A stretch of DNA of 64,000 nucleotides from Rhodoferax_B ferrireducens_A (GTDB lineage Bacteria; Pseudomonadota; Gammaproteobacteria; Burkholderiales; Burkholderiaceae_C): assembly GCF_031458075.1 (NCBI RefSeq), contig NZ_JAVDXT010000001.1, forward strand, positions 1,116,001 to 1,180,000, in the 5' to 3' direction. Made by a program: the position numbers and the translations under genes. Of this stretch, positions 56,395 to 64,000 are shown in pieces; within the stretch, counting starts at the first letter, position 1; every line of letters begins with the position of its first letter. The notes under the pieces were generated by a model. It ran no database searches and had not been told where the DNA came from. It saw only the letters and a program-made list of their open reading frames with translations.

Positions 56395-57363
56395 ATGCGC
56401 CGCAAACTCTTGACCCTCACCGCCGCCTTGTCGGCCGCTGCGCTGTTTGGCACCGCCAGCCAGGCCCAGACCTTCCCCGACAAGCCGATCACCTTCATCG
56501 TGCCGTTTGCCGCCGGCAGCGCAACCGACCTGCTGGCCCGCGCGCTGGCCCAGGCCATCACCGTCGACACCAAGATCAGTGTGGTGGTGGACAACAAGCC
56601 TGGCGCCAACGCCTTCATCGGCGCCCAGGCCGCGGCCAAGGCCAAGCCCGACGGCTACACCGTGCTGATCGCCACCAACACCACCCACGCGGCCAATGAG
56701 CATCTGTACAAAAAGCTGCCCTACGACCCGGTGAAGGACTTTGAGCCGCTGACTCTGCTGGGCCGCGGCGGCCAGATCATGGTGGTAAACCCGGCGCTGG
56801 GCGTGAACAGCGTGGCCGAGTTCGTCAAGCTGGCCAAGTCCAAGCCCGGCAAGCTGAGTTTCGGTGCAGGCAGCTCGTCCAGCCGCATCGCCGGCGAGCT
56901 GTTCAAGCAGATGGCCGGTGCCTACATCGTGGCGATTCCCTACCGCAGCAACCCGCCGGCCGTGACCGACCTGATCGGCGGCCAGATCGAGATGATGATC
57001 ACCGACATGGCCACCGGCATGCCGCAGGTCAAGGCCGGCAAGCTCAAGGCGCTGGGCGTGTCGACCCTGCAGCGCAGCCCGCTGGCGCCCGAGGTGCCGA
57101 CCATCAGCGAAGCCGGTGTGAAGGGTTACGAGATGACCTATTGGTTCGCCGCCTACGCCCCGGCCGGCACGCCTGCGCCGGTGGTCACGCGTCTCAACGA
57201 GCTGCTGGTGAAGGCCGCGCACAGCAGCACCGCCGCCAGCTTCTACCAGAACACCGGCACCGAGATCACTACCACCAGCCCGGACGAGCTGCGCAAGGTG
57301 CAGGCCTCGGAGTCGTTGAAGTGGGGCAAGATCATCAAGTCGGCGGGGATGGAACCCGAGTAA
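56395..57363 (+). CDS. Bug-type tripartite tricarboxylate transporter receptor
   Basis: 322 residues with a signal peptide cleaved near FGTASQAQTFP. Signatures are FPDKPITFIVPFAAGSATDLLARAL, VVVDNKPGANAFIGAQAAAKAKPDGY, YRSNPPAVTDLIGGQIEMMI and APEVPTISEAG. It is the third gene of the AtuA operon and probably binds the compound that AtuA metabolises. No membrane component of a TctABC transporter is present nearby. Confidence 0.92.
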   Translation: MRRKLLTLTAALSAAALFGTASQAQTFPDKPITFIVPFAAGSATDLLARALAQAITVDTKISVVVDNKPGANAFIGAQAAAKAKPDGYTVLIATNTTHAANEHLYKKLPYDPVKDFEPLTLLGRGGQIMVVNPALGVNSVAEFVKLAKSKPGKLSFGAGSSSSRIAGELFKQMAGAYIVAIPYRSNPPAVTDLIGGQIEMMITDMATGMPQVKAGKLKALGVSTLQRSPLAPEVPTISEAGVKGYEMTYWFAAYAPAGTPAPVVTRLNELLVKAAHSSTAASFYQNTGTEITTTSPDELRKVQASESLKWGKIIKSAGMEPE

Positions 57364-57404
57364 GCCGCTGCCCCGGCGTGGGGGCAGGGCTGGCTTAGTT
57401 AGAA

Positions 57405-59111
57405 CTAAGCGGTCTTGCCGAAGCGCTCCAGCACATGCCGGCCCATGCTGTGGGCCAGTTCGTCTTCGCCCAGGAACACCCGGTTGATGTTCTCTTGCGC
57501 CAGCAGCGCGGCTTCGGCTTCGTTGTGGGTGCGCACCACGGTTTCGATGTGCGGGTTCAGCATGCGGGCGTTCTCCACCATCTGGCGCACATTGAAGGCA
57601 TCGGGGGTGGCCACCACCAGCATGCTGGCGCGGGCGATATGGGCCTGGATCAACACGCCGGCATCGGCCGCATCGCCCGACACCGCGGTGCCGCCGCTGG
57701 CGCGCAGCTGCTCGACCCGTTCGCGGTTCTGGTCGACCACCACGAAGGGGATGCCGCGGTCGGTCAGGGCACTGGCAATGCGTTTGCCAACCCGGCCATA
57801 GCCCACCAGCACCACCTGCTGGGACAGGTATTTTTCGTGTGTGTCCATGGGCAGCTCGGCCAGGTGGTCGGCGCGGCCCTCCAGCATATGGGCCAGCTTG
57901 CTGCGCGACTGTATCCAGACCTCCAGCCCGTCGATGCCTTTGAACACCAGCGGGTTGATGGCGATGGACAGCAGCGCGCCGGCCAGGATCAGGCTTTGGC
58001 CTTCAGGCCGCAGCAGGCCCAGACTGGCACCGAGCCCGGCCAGGATGAACGAGAACTCGCCGATCTGCGCCAGGCTGGCCGACACGTTCAGCGCGGTGTT
58101 CAGCGGGTAGCGGAACACCAGCACCAGCGCCGCGGCGGCGATGGATTTGCCGACGATGATGATGGCCAGCACCGCCAGTACCTGCAGCGGCTGGCGCACC
58201 ATCACCATCGGGTCGAACAGCATGCCGACCGACACAAAGAACAGCACGGCAAAAGCTTCGCGCAGCGGCAGCGAGTCTTCGGCTGCGCGGTGGCTGAACT
58301 CGGACTCGCGCATCACCATGCCGGCGAAGAACGCGCCCAGCGCAAACGACACGCCGAACAGCGAGGCCGCGCCGTAGGCGATGCTGACCGCGGCGGCGAT
58401 CACGCACAGCGTGAACAGCTCGCGTGAACCGGTGCGCGCCACCAGCCACAGCAGCTTGGGGAAGACCCGGCGGCCCACGACCAGCATCAGGCCGACGAAG
58501 GCCGATACCTTGAGCAGGGTCAGGCCCAACGACAACCACAGGCTGCCACCGCCGCCGCCCTGCTCGTCACCCGGGGCGGTACCGCCCAGCCAGCCGGCCA
58601 GGGGCGGCAGCAGCACCAGCACCAGCACCATGGCCAGGTCTTCGACCACCAGCCAGCCGACCGCGATCTTGCCGTTCAGTGAGTCGAGTGCATTGCGCGA
58701 CTCCAGCGCGCGCAGCAGCACCACCGTGCTGGCCACCGACAGCGCCAGGCCGAAGACGATGGCCTCGCCCATGGGCCAGCCCCATAAATGCGCCACACCC
58801 GCGCCCATGGCCGTGGCCACGGTGATTTGCAGCACCGCGCCGGGCAGCGCGATCTTGCGCACCGACATCAGGTCGTCCATCGAAAAATGCATGCCCACGC
58901 CGAACATCAGCAGCATCACGCCGATCTCGGCCAGCTCGGCGGCGATCTGGCCGTCGGCCACAAAACCGGGTGTGAACGGGCCTATCAAGACCCCGGCCAG
59001 CAGATAGCCCACCAGTGCAGGCAGCTTGAACCGCACGGCGAGAAAACCAAACACCAAGGCCAGACCGAGGGCGGTGGCAATAGTGGTGATGAGGGGCGTG
59101 CTATGGAGCAT
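57405..59111 (-). CDS. cation:proton antiporter, KefB/YbaL type
   Basis: 568 residues: a twelve-helix-type sodium/proton exchanger domain followed by a cytoplasmic TrkA-N domain. The membrane part has LVGYLLAGVLIGPFTPGF near 35, GVMLLMFGVGMHFSMDDL, SVASTVVLLRALESRN and LVVEDLAMVLVLVLLPPLAG. The NAD-binding motif is QQVVLVGYGRVGKRIASAL near 420. The C-terminal EDELAHSMGRHVLERF ends shortly after, without a TrkA-C domain, as in YbaL. It would exchange potassium or sodium for protons in the inner membrane. A monocistronic unit. Confidence 0.92.
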   Translation of the reverse strand: MLHSTPLITTIATALGLALVFGFLAVRFKLPALVGYLLAGVLIGPFTPGFVADGQIAAELAEIGVMLLMFGVGMHFSMDDLMSVRKIALPGAVLQITVATAMGAGVAHLWGWPMGEAIVFGLALSVASTVVLLRALESRNALDSLNGKIAVGWLVVEDLAMVLVLVLLPPLAGWLGGTAPGDEQGGGGGSLWLSLGLTLLKVSAFVGLMLVVGRRVFPKLLWLVARTGSRELFTLCVIAAAVSIAYGAASLFGVSFALGAFFAGMVMRESEFSHRAAEDSLPLREAFAVLFFVSVGMLFDPMVMVRQPLQVLAVLAIIIVGKSIAAAALVLVFRYPLNTALNVSASLAQIGEFSFILAGLGASLGLLRPEGQSLILAGALLSIAINPLVFKGIDGLEVWIQSRSKLAHMLEGRADHLAELPMDTHEKYLSQQVVLVGYGRVGKRIASALTDRGIPFVVVDQNRERVEQLRASGGTAVSGDAADAGVLIQAHIARASMLVVATPDAFNVRQMVENARMLNPHIETVVRTHNEAEAALLAQENINRVFLGEDELAHSMGRHVLERFGKTA

Positions 59112-59266
59112 GGGCGGCTCCTGAGGATGTAGCGCGTCGGCTGGGGGCGGGCATGGAACTCCTGTGTAATTTGGGGGAACAGGCCTCTACCATAACCGCT
59201 GATGTAAAGACCGCGCCGGTCGGGGGTCGGCACGCTAGCAAAAATATAGCTTCGGGGCCGGCCGGC

Positions 59267-60532
59267 TCAACCGGACAGATCCACCAGCCTCTGCCGGATG
59301 CCAGCGAACACGGGCCGCGCCGCTGGCTGCGGCTGCAGGCAGTCGTCGCGCAGCGCGGCCAGCGCTGGCAGGTCGGTGGGGCAGTGCGCGATCAGTTCTT
59401 CCAGCAGGCAGCCAAAGGCGCGAGCTTCCAGCTGCTGCAGCGCCCGGGCTTGCCCGGCATCGGTGGGCAGGAACGAAGCTGCCCCCATGTCGCCCAGCAG
59501 GCAGTGGCCGTTTTCATCGCACTGCAGGTTGTGCGCATACAGGTCGCCGTGCAGCAGGCCGCGGGCGTGCAGATGGGCGGCGGCCGAGGCCACGCCTAGC
59601 GCAATGCGCAGCACTTTGGCGACCGAAAAAACCGTGCCTGCCGGGTACACGTCGCGGGTGCAGGACGCCAGGCTGGGCGGCCCGGCCAGGGTAGTGAAGT
59701 GCGGCGGTACCAGGGGCATCACCAGCCCCGCCGTGCCATCGGGATGGTCGGCCAGCGGGCCGAGGGTGCGCACCAGGTGCGGGTGCGCGCCCGCGGCCAG
59801 GCAGGCGGCCAGCTCGCTCTGCGGCCAGCCGTCGCTGGTGACAGCGCCCTTGAACAGCTTGACCGCCACGGGCTCGCCTTGCCATGCGGCCTGGTGGATC
59901 ACACCCGACGCGCCTTCACCGAGCTGCTGCTGCAACTCCAGCGCCTGCCACGGCACGGCATGGGCTGAGGTGGCGGCCACGGGTTGGTCGGCATAGGCCA
60001 GCCAGGCCAGGCGGGGCAGATCCAGCAGCCAGCCGGGCAGGGCGTCCAGCGGGTTGGCCGAGATGCGCAGCAGCTCCAGCTGCTGGCACTGGGCCAGCGT
60101 GGCCGGCAGCTGCTGCAGCCGGTTGCCGGCCAGCATCAGCTTTTGCAGCTGGCGGCACTGGCCGAGTTCGGCGGGCAGGGTGTCTATCTGGTTGTCGGTC
60201 AAGATCAGCCAGCGCAGCTGGGGTGGCAGGGCGGCGGACGGCACGGTACGGATCTGGTTCGACTTGAAGCCGACCATCTGCAGCTGCGCGCACTGGCCCA
60301 GCACTGCAGGCAGCTCGGTGAACCGGTTGTTCGAGCAAAAGATCACCTGCAACTGGTGCAGCCGGTGCAGATCTTCGGGCAGGCTGCTCAGCGCATTGCC
60401 CGACAGGTTCAGCACCTGCAGCGAATCCGCCAGGTCAAAGATTTCGCGTGGAAAGCTGGTCAGGCCGCAGGCCAGGTCGAGCCGCTGGATGCCGTGCAGC
60501 TGGCCGGCGCGGAGTTGGGAAAGAGTGTCCAT
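59267..60532 (-). CDS. leucine-rich-repeat protein kinase
   Basis: 421 residues from the ATG at 60532. Residues about 13-185 are leucine-rich repeats of about 23 residues with an LxxLPAxLGQC-like pattern (LQVLNLSGNALSSLPEDL, LRWLILTDNQIDTLPAEL, LQKLMLAGNRLQQLPATL). Residues about 198-420 are a compact eukaryotic-type protein kinase domain with a glycine loop (LGEGASG, 204-210), the VAVK lysine at 225, a catalytic loop HGDLYAHN at 328-335 in place of HRDLKxxN, and DMG at 348-350 in place of DFG. No membrane segment is seen. Kinase activity is likely but reduced motifs leave room for doubt. Confidence 0.88.
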   Translation of the reverse strand: MDTLSQLRAGQLHGIQRLDLACGLTSFPREIFDLADSLQVLNLSGNALSSLPEDLHRLHQLQVIFCSNNRFTELPAVLGQCAQLQMVGFKSNQIRTVPSAALPPQLRWLILTDNQIDTLPAELGQCRQLQKLMLAGNRLQQLPATLAQCQQLELLRISANPLDALPGWLLDLPRLAWLAYADQPVAATSAHAVPWQALELQQQLGEGASGVIHQAAWQGEPVAVKLFKGAVTSDGWPQSELAACLAAGAHPHLVRTLGPLADHPDGTAGLVMPLVPPHFTTLAGPPSLASCTRDVYPAGTVFSVAKVLRIALGVASAAAHLHARGLLHGDLYAHNLQCDENGHCLLGDMGAASFLPTDAGQARALQQLEARAFGCLLEELIAHCPTDLPALAALRDDCLQPQPAARPVFAGIRQRLVDLSG

Positions 60533-60578
60533 GGGGGCTATTGTCGGGGAGCGCTCCCGCTGCCTCCCTGTGCCGGAC

Positions 60579-60644
60579 TTTTTGCATAAAACAGGCCGCT
60601 GGCGCATATTCCACCAGCGCCAGCAGCTATCAAATACATAGTAT
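60579..60644 (-). repeat. interspersed palindromic repeat, copy 15
   Basis: Minus-strand reading contains TATTTGATAGCTGCTGGCGC, GGTGGAATATGCGCC and a CCTGTTTTATGC tail. It lies between the 2-hydroxyacid dehydrogenase stop and the kinase gene, both on the minus strand. Confidence 0.88.
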
Positions 60645-60650
60645 GGCGGT

Positions 60651-61586
60651 TCAGGGCCCGGCCTGCACCGCGCCAGTGGCGTAGAACGCATCCAGGTTCT
60701 GCACCACCATCTCGGCCATGGCTTGACGGGTCTCATGGGTGGCGCTGGCCAGGTGCGGCAGCAGCACCACGTTGTCCAACGCCAGCAGGCGCTGCGGCAC
60801 CCGCGGCTCGTCTTCGAACACATCGAGGCCGGCACCGGCGATGGCGCCGGTCTCCAGTGCCTGCACCAGGGCTTCTTCGTCGACCACCGAGCCGCGCGAC
60901 ACATTGACCAGGAAGCCCTTGGGGCCGAGTGCGCGCAGCACATCTGCATTCACCAGCTTGCGGGTTTCTGGTCCACCGGCGCTGACCACCACCAGGAAGT
61001 CGGCCCAGTTCGCCAGCGACTCCAGCGTGGCTTCAAAAACATAGGGCACGGCGGGGTTGGGCCGGCGGTTGTGGTAGCGCACCTCCATGTCGAAACCGCT
61101 GGCGCGGCGCGCCACCACCTGGCCAATACGGCCCAGTCCGAGTATGCCCAGGCGCTTGCCGCTGACCTGGGTCGCCAGCGGGTACTGGCCTTGCAGCCAG
61201 TCGCCGCGGCGCACAAAGCGGTCGGCCGCACTCAGGCGCCGGGCCACATCGATCACCAGGCCAAAAGCGGTGTCGGCCACGCAGTCGTTCAGCACCTCGG
61301 GCGTGGTGCCGACAGCGATGCCGCGGGCGCGGGCAGCATCCAGCGGCAAGGTTTCGGCACCCACGCCGAAACTGGAGATTACCTTCAGCGCCGGCAGCAG
61401 GGCCAGGGTGGCTTCGCTGATGCCGAAACGGGCGGTGGTCACGTAGCCGCTGAAGTCAGCCCCATGTGCGGCCAGGAAGGTCTGCGGGTCGGCCTCTTCC
61501 CACAGTGGGTGCACGTCATAGCGGGCGTGCAGCGCGGTGGCGAGCAGGGGGGGCATGTGCAGGTGTTGCAGGATCTTGGGTTTCAT
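60651..61586 (-). CDS. D-2-hydroxyacid dehydrogenase (glyoxylate/hydroxypyruvate reductase-like)
   Basis: 311 residues. The nucleotide site is RLGILGLGRIGQVVARRASGFDM, with the dinucleotide signature GLGRIG. The catalytic residues are Arg in VNVSRGSVVDE, Glu in AGAGLDVFEDEPRVP and His in NVVLLPHLASATHET. This is the branch of plant-type hydroxypyruvate reductases that prefer small 2-keto acids. It follows the Bug gene after 68 bases on the same strand, so it may reduce or oxidise the imported 2-hydroxy or 2-keto acid. Confidence 0.92.
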   Translation of the reverse strand: MKPKILQHLHMPPLLATALHARYDVHPLWEEADPQTFLAAHGADFSGYVTTARFGISEATLALLPALKVISSFGVGAETLPLDAARARGIAVGTTPEVLNDCVADTAFGLVIDVARRLSAADRFVRRGDWLQGQYPLATQVSGKRLGILGLGRIGQVVARRASGFDMEVRYHNRRPNPAVPYVFEATLESLANWADFLVVVSAGGPETRKLVNADVLRALGPKGFLVNVSRGSVVDEEALVQALETGAIAGAGLDVFEDEPRVPQRLLALDNVVLLPHLASATHETRQAMAEMVVQNLDAFYATGAVQAGP

Positions 61587-61654
61587 GGGGGCAGGTGAAA
61601 AAACAGGGTGGATTCAAGCGTGGCGCAGCGCAGGAGACGGTGCGCACATTGCGT

Positions 61655-62620
61655 CTACTCGGGCTGGATGTTGGCGCCTTTGGCGACCTTGGCCCACTTG
61701 AGCATTTCCGACTGGATGAAGTCGCCAAACTGCTGGGGCGTGCCGCCACCGGGTTCGATGCCTGCGTCCTGCAAGGTCTTGCGCACATCGGGCAGCGCCA
61801 GGATGCGGTTCACCTCGGTGTTCAGCTTGGCGACCGTGGCCTTGGGCGTGCCGGCCGGGGCCAGCAGGCCGCCCCAGGTGCTGGTGTCGAAACCGGGCAT
61901 GCCGGCCTCGGCCATGGTGGGTACATCGGGCAGGATGGAGCTGCGCTTGGTGGTGGTCACGGCCAGGGCCTGCACGCGGTTCGCCTTGATCTGCACGTTG
62001 ACCGCGGCCACGGTGTCGAACATCAGCGAGGTGCGGCCGCTGATCAGGTCCGGGTGGGCCAGCGTGCTGCCCTTGTAGGGGATATGGGCCATGTCGATGC
62101 CGGCCATGCTCTTGAACAGCTCGCCCGAAAAATGCGGCGCGCCGCCCGAGCCGCTGGAGGCGAACGACAGTTCGCCGGGGTGCGCCTTGCCGTAGGCCAC
62201 CAGCTCCTTCAGCGATTTCACCGGCAGCGCCGGCGTGGTGACCAGCACCAGCGGCACTACATGGGTCAGGGCGACTGGCTCGAAGCCTTTCACGGTGTCG
62301 AACGGCAGCTTTTTCACCATGCTGGGGTTGATGGCGTGGCTGCTGGCCACCAGGGCCAGGGTGTAGCCGTCGGGCGTGGCCTTGGCCACGAAGTCGCTGC
62401 CGATGATGCCGGTGGCGCCGGCCTTGTTGTCCACCGTGACCGGCTGGCCAAAGGATTCGCCCATTTTCTGGCCGATCAGCCGCGCCAGCAGGTCGATGGC
62501 GCCGCCGGGCGAGGCCGGCACGATGATGGTGATGGGCTTGGTCGGGTAGTTCTGGGCATGGGCCAGGCCGGTGGTGGCCAGGACGGCGGCGGCGATGGCG
62601 CTCACGAGGCTGTGTTGCAT
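61655..62620 (-). CDS. Bug-type tripartite tricarboxylate transporter receptor
   Basis: 321 residues with a signal peptide cleaved near LAHAQNYP. Signatures are YPTKPITIIVPASPGGAIDLLARLI, VDNKAGATGIIGSDFVAKATPDGY, HIPYKGSTLAHPDLISGR and LPDVPTMAEAGMPG. It is the first gene of a small operon with the 2-hydroxyacid dehydrogenase. The divergent GntR gene at 62726 and the operator between them point to local control. Ligand probably a small hydroxy or keto acid. Confidence 0.92.
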   Translation of the reverse strand: MQHSLVSAIAAAVLATTGLAHAQNYPTKPITIIVPASPGGAIDLLARLIGQKMGESFGQPVTVDNKAGATGIIGSDFVAKATPDGYTLALVASSHAINPSMVKKLPFDTVKGFEPVALTHVVPLVLVTTPALPVKSLKELVAYGKAHPGELSFASSGSGGAPHFSGELFKSMAGIDMAHIPYKGSTLAHPDLISGRTSLMFDTVAAVNVQIKANRVQALAVTTTKRSSILPDVPTMAEAGMPGFDTSTWGGLLAPAGTPKATVAKLNTEVNRILALPDVRKTLQDAGIEPGGGTPQQFGDFIQSEMLKWAKVAKGANIQPE

Positions 62621-62665
62621 GGATGTCTCTCTCCGGGTGGTGGTTGGGGATTTTTACGTTTTACT

Positions 62666-62683
62666 ATACTAGTATTCTAGTAT
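62666..62683. promoter_or_regulatory. candidate GntR operator
   Basis: ATACTAG and CTAGTAT, perfect inverted 7-bp arms around TATT, lie midway between the divergent Bug and GntR genes. FadR/FCD-branch GntR proteins bind palindromes of this size. The site lies in an AT-rich stretch and so probably overlaps both promoters. Confidence 0.65.
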
Positions 62684-62725
62684 CCCAGATGAAACGACGC
62701 AAGGCAACCGATAAACTACCAGGCC

Positions 62726-63451
62726 ATGGCCCGTACCCGTTTGATCCTTCCTGAACTTGCCGCCGCGCCGGCGCCCGCCGCACGCGGAGCTGGCCGCGGC
62801 CTGATCGGGCTCGAGGCCTACGAGAGCCTGCGCACCGCCATCCTCAACTGCTCGTTCACCCCGGGCATGGCTTTGTCGGAGCTGGCGGTGTCGGAAGAGC
62901 TGGGTGTGAGCCGGGCGCCGGTGCGCGACGCGTTCCGCCGCTTGGTCGGCGATGGCCTGCTGGAGGCGATTCCGCAGCGCGGCACTTTTGTGACGCGGCT
63001 GAGCCGGGCGAAGATTGCCGACGCCATCTTTGTGCGCGAGGTGATCGAGTGCCGGGCCGCCGAGCTGGCCGCCCAGGCGCCGCTGGCGGAACGGCAAAAG
63101 CTGACCGAGCTGCTGGCGCGGCAGATCGAGGCGTCCGACCAACACAACTTCTCCGGCCATCTGCTGGCCGACGAAGACCTGCACTACCAGATCCTGGTGC
63201 TGGCCGGCCACCCGCATGCCTGGAACCCGTTGATGCTGGCGCGCACCGGCATGAACCGCATCCGCCATATCGCCATCCCCGAGCTGGGCGGCAACCGCAT
63301 CGCCATCGACCAGCACCGCGGCGTGGTGCAGGCCATCATTGATGGCGACAGCGCTGCGGCCAGCGCCCAGATGCTGCGCCATATCCGCTCGCCGCTGCAG
63401 TTTGTGGACGCCATCCACCAGCGCCACCCCGAATACTTTGTTGCAGACTGA
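62726..63451 (+). CDS. GntR family regulator, FCD type
   Basis: 241 residues. The winged helix is AYESLRTAILNCSFTPGMALSELAVSEELGVSRAPVRDAFRRLVGDGLLEAIPQRG, followed by the all-helical FCD sensor domain with metal-binding histidines likely in DEDLHYQILVLAGHPHAW and IDQHRGVVQAIIDGD. It is divergent from the Bug/dehydrogenase operon and probably represses it until the acid binds. The operator at 62666-62683 lies 43 bases before its start. Confidence 0.92.
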   Translation: MARTRLILPELAAAPAPAARGAGRGLIGLEAYESLRTAILNCSFTPGMALSELAVSEELGVSRAPVRDAFRRLVGDGLLEAIPQRGTFVTRLSRAKIADAIFVREVIECRAAELAAQAPLAERQKLTELLARQIEASDQHNFSGHLLADEDLHYQILVLAGHPHAWNPLMLARTGMNRIRHIAIPELGGNRIAIDQHRGVVQAIIDGDSAAASAQMLRHIRSPLQFVDAIHQRHPEYFVAD

Positions 63452-63505
63452 ATCGGCCTCTGGCGCATATTCGACCTGCGCTACCAGCTATTAAATATGT
63501 AGCGT
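63452..63505 (-). repeat. interspersed palindromic repeat, copy 16
   Basis: Minus-strand reading contains CTACATATTTAATAGCTGGT, GCGCAGGTCGAATATGCGCC and a GGCCGATTC end. It lies between the convergent GntR and EAL genes, immediately after both stops. Confidence 0.82.
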
Positions 63506-63507
63506 GG

Positions 63508-64000
63508 CTAGAGCAGGCCGGTGATGCTGTCCAGCGGCTGCGGGCGGCCGAACAGGTAGCCCTGGGCAATATCGCATTGCTTGGCGGCCAGCATGCGGCT
63601 TTGTTCCTCGGTCTCCACGCCCTCGGCCACCACCTTCAGGCCCAGGCCGTGGGCCAGGGCGATGGTGGCGCGGACGATGGCGGCGTCGTCCTTGTCGGTG
63701 GCGATGTCCATCACAAACGAGCGGTCGATCTTCAGCTCGTCGATCGGGAAGCGCTTGAGGTAGGCCAGCGAGGAATAGCCGGTGCCGAAGTCGTCCACCG
63801 ACAGGCCCACGCCCAGGGTGCGGATTTCGCGCAGCAGGCCGATCACCTGGTCGGCATCGGTCATGGCGGTGGTTTCGGTGATCTCCAGCCGCAGCAGGTG
63901 GGGCGGGATCTTGGTCTCCAGCAGGGCCAGCCGCACCACCTGCACCAGGTCGCGGTTCAGACATTGGCGGGCCGAGATGTTGACCGCAATCGGCACCGCC
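63508..64000 (-). CDS. EAL-domain protein (c-di-GMP phosphodiesterase), partial
   Basis: C-terminal 163 or so residues of a larger protein that continues past the window end; no start codon is inside. EAL-domain motifs are VNISARQCLNRDL, LEITETTAMTD, LSVDDFGTGYSSLAYLKRFPID, LKIDRSFVMDI and VVAEGVETEEQ. The catalytic acidic residues of this half (Glu in EIT, the DDFGTG aspartates, Lys in KIDR, Glu in EGVE) are all present, so the domain should be an active c-di-GMP phosphodiesterase. The EAL signature itself and any sensor or GGDEF part lie outside. Confidence 0.9.
   Translation of the reverse strand, partial: AVPIAVNISARQCLNRDLVQVVRLALLETKIPPHLLRLEITETTAMTDADQVIGLLREIRTLGVGLSVDDFGTGYSSLAYLKRFPIDELKIDRSFVMDIATDKDDAAIVRATIALAHGLGLKVVAEGVETEEQSRMLAAKQCDIAQGYLFGRPQPLDSITGLL

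Noticed and set aside
59233..59258. possible 17th copy of the interspersed repeat (TAGCAAAAATATAGCT)
   Set aside because: Only a short AT-rich palindrome without the GCGC second hairpin; not enough to count as a family member.
1..64000. CRISPR array, tRNA, rRNA, complete insertion sequence or prophage
   Set aside because: Both strands were read for regular direct repeats, tRNA-like CCA ends with cloverleaf, integrase or transposase motifs and phage structural genes; none were convincing.

Overview
The window looks like a chromosomal piece of a high-GC betaproteobacterium of the Comamonadaceae type (Rhodoferax / Acidovorax / Polaromonas relatives). This rests on four Bug-type tricarboxylate receptor genes with no TctAB beside them, many LysR, GntR, AraC and MocR regulators each next to a small catabolic operon, and a short interspersed palindromic repeat found 16 times between genes. 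No rRNA, tRNA, phage, complete insertion sequence or CRISPR array was seen. Protein calls come from reading motifs; no database search was run.

Layout. 1-1.7 kb: an AT-richer patch with a DJ-1/PfpI protein, a DUF2867 protein and the broken start of a probable cytochrome P450. 1.7-11.6 kb: an AraC regulator, then an organosulfur-type locus. Its left-running arm is a Tat-exported ABC substrate-binding protein, permease, ATPase, membrane cytochrome c, acyl-CoA-dehydrogenase-like flavoprotein and a second binding protein. Its right-running arm is a cysteine/thiol dioxygenase and a four-domain rhodanese. 11.6-14.4 kb: an AT-richer accessory patch (membrane-bound hydrolase-like protein, a PyrF with an unusual catalytic residue, a small membrane protein, a GNAT) ending in repeats and a 58-bp gene relic. 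14.4-24.1 kb: a malonate module, with regulator mdcR, MatC-type carrier, mdcA, mdcC, mdcD, mdcE and mdcB, then acs and adk. Together these would take up malonate, decarboxylate it to acetate, activate the acetate to acetyl-CoA and recycle the AMP. mdcG and mdcH are absent here.

24.1-30.4 kb: an FMN monooxygenase, an SPW membrane protein, a CysB-type regulator, a probable Fur-controlled unit (orfX, Mn-type superoxide dismutase, ZIP transporter) and a nicotinamidase-like hydrolase. 30.4-36.2 kb: DedA, then a TPP riboswitch and thiB. thiPQ lies 1.5 kb further on, separated by a reverse-strand GNAT and a LysR gene. 36.2-45.3 kb: a gamma-glutamylcyclotransferase-like/AraC pair, two Bug receptors, and an aconitase paralogue with a double-HTH GntR regulator, a binding-protein-like protein lacking a signal peptide, and a lactonase.

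45.3-53.6 kb: acylphosphatase, alpha/beta hydrolase, YedJ-like HD protein, a divergent MocR/acetyltransferase pair, two very small genes behind two perfect 16-bp palindromes, and an M48 protease with a YjgN-type membrane protein. 53.7-64 kb: a LysR-AtuA-Bug locus, a KefB/YbaL-type antiporter, a leucine-rich-repeat protein kinase, a GntR-Bug-2-hydroxyacid dehydrogenase locus, and an EAL-domain protein cut by the window end.
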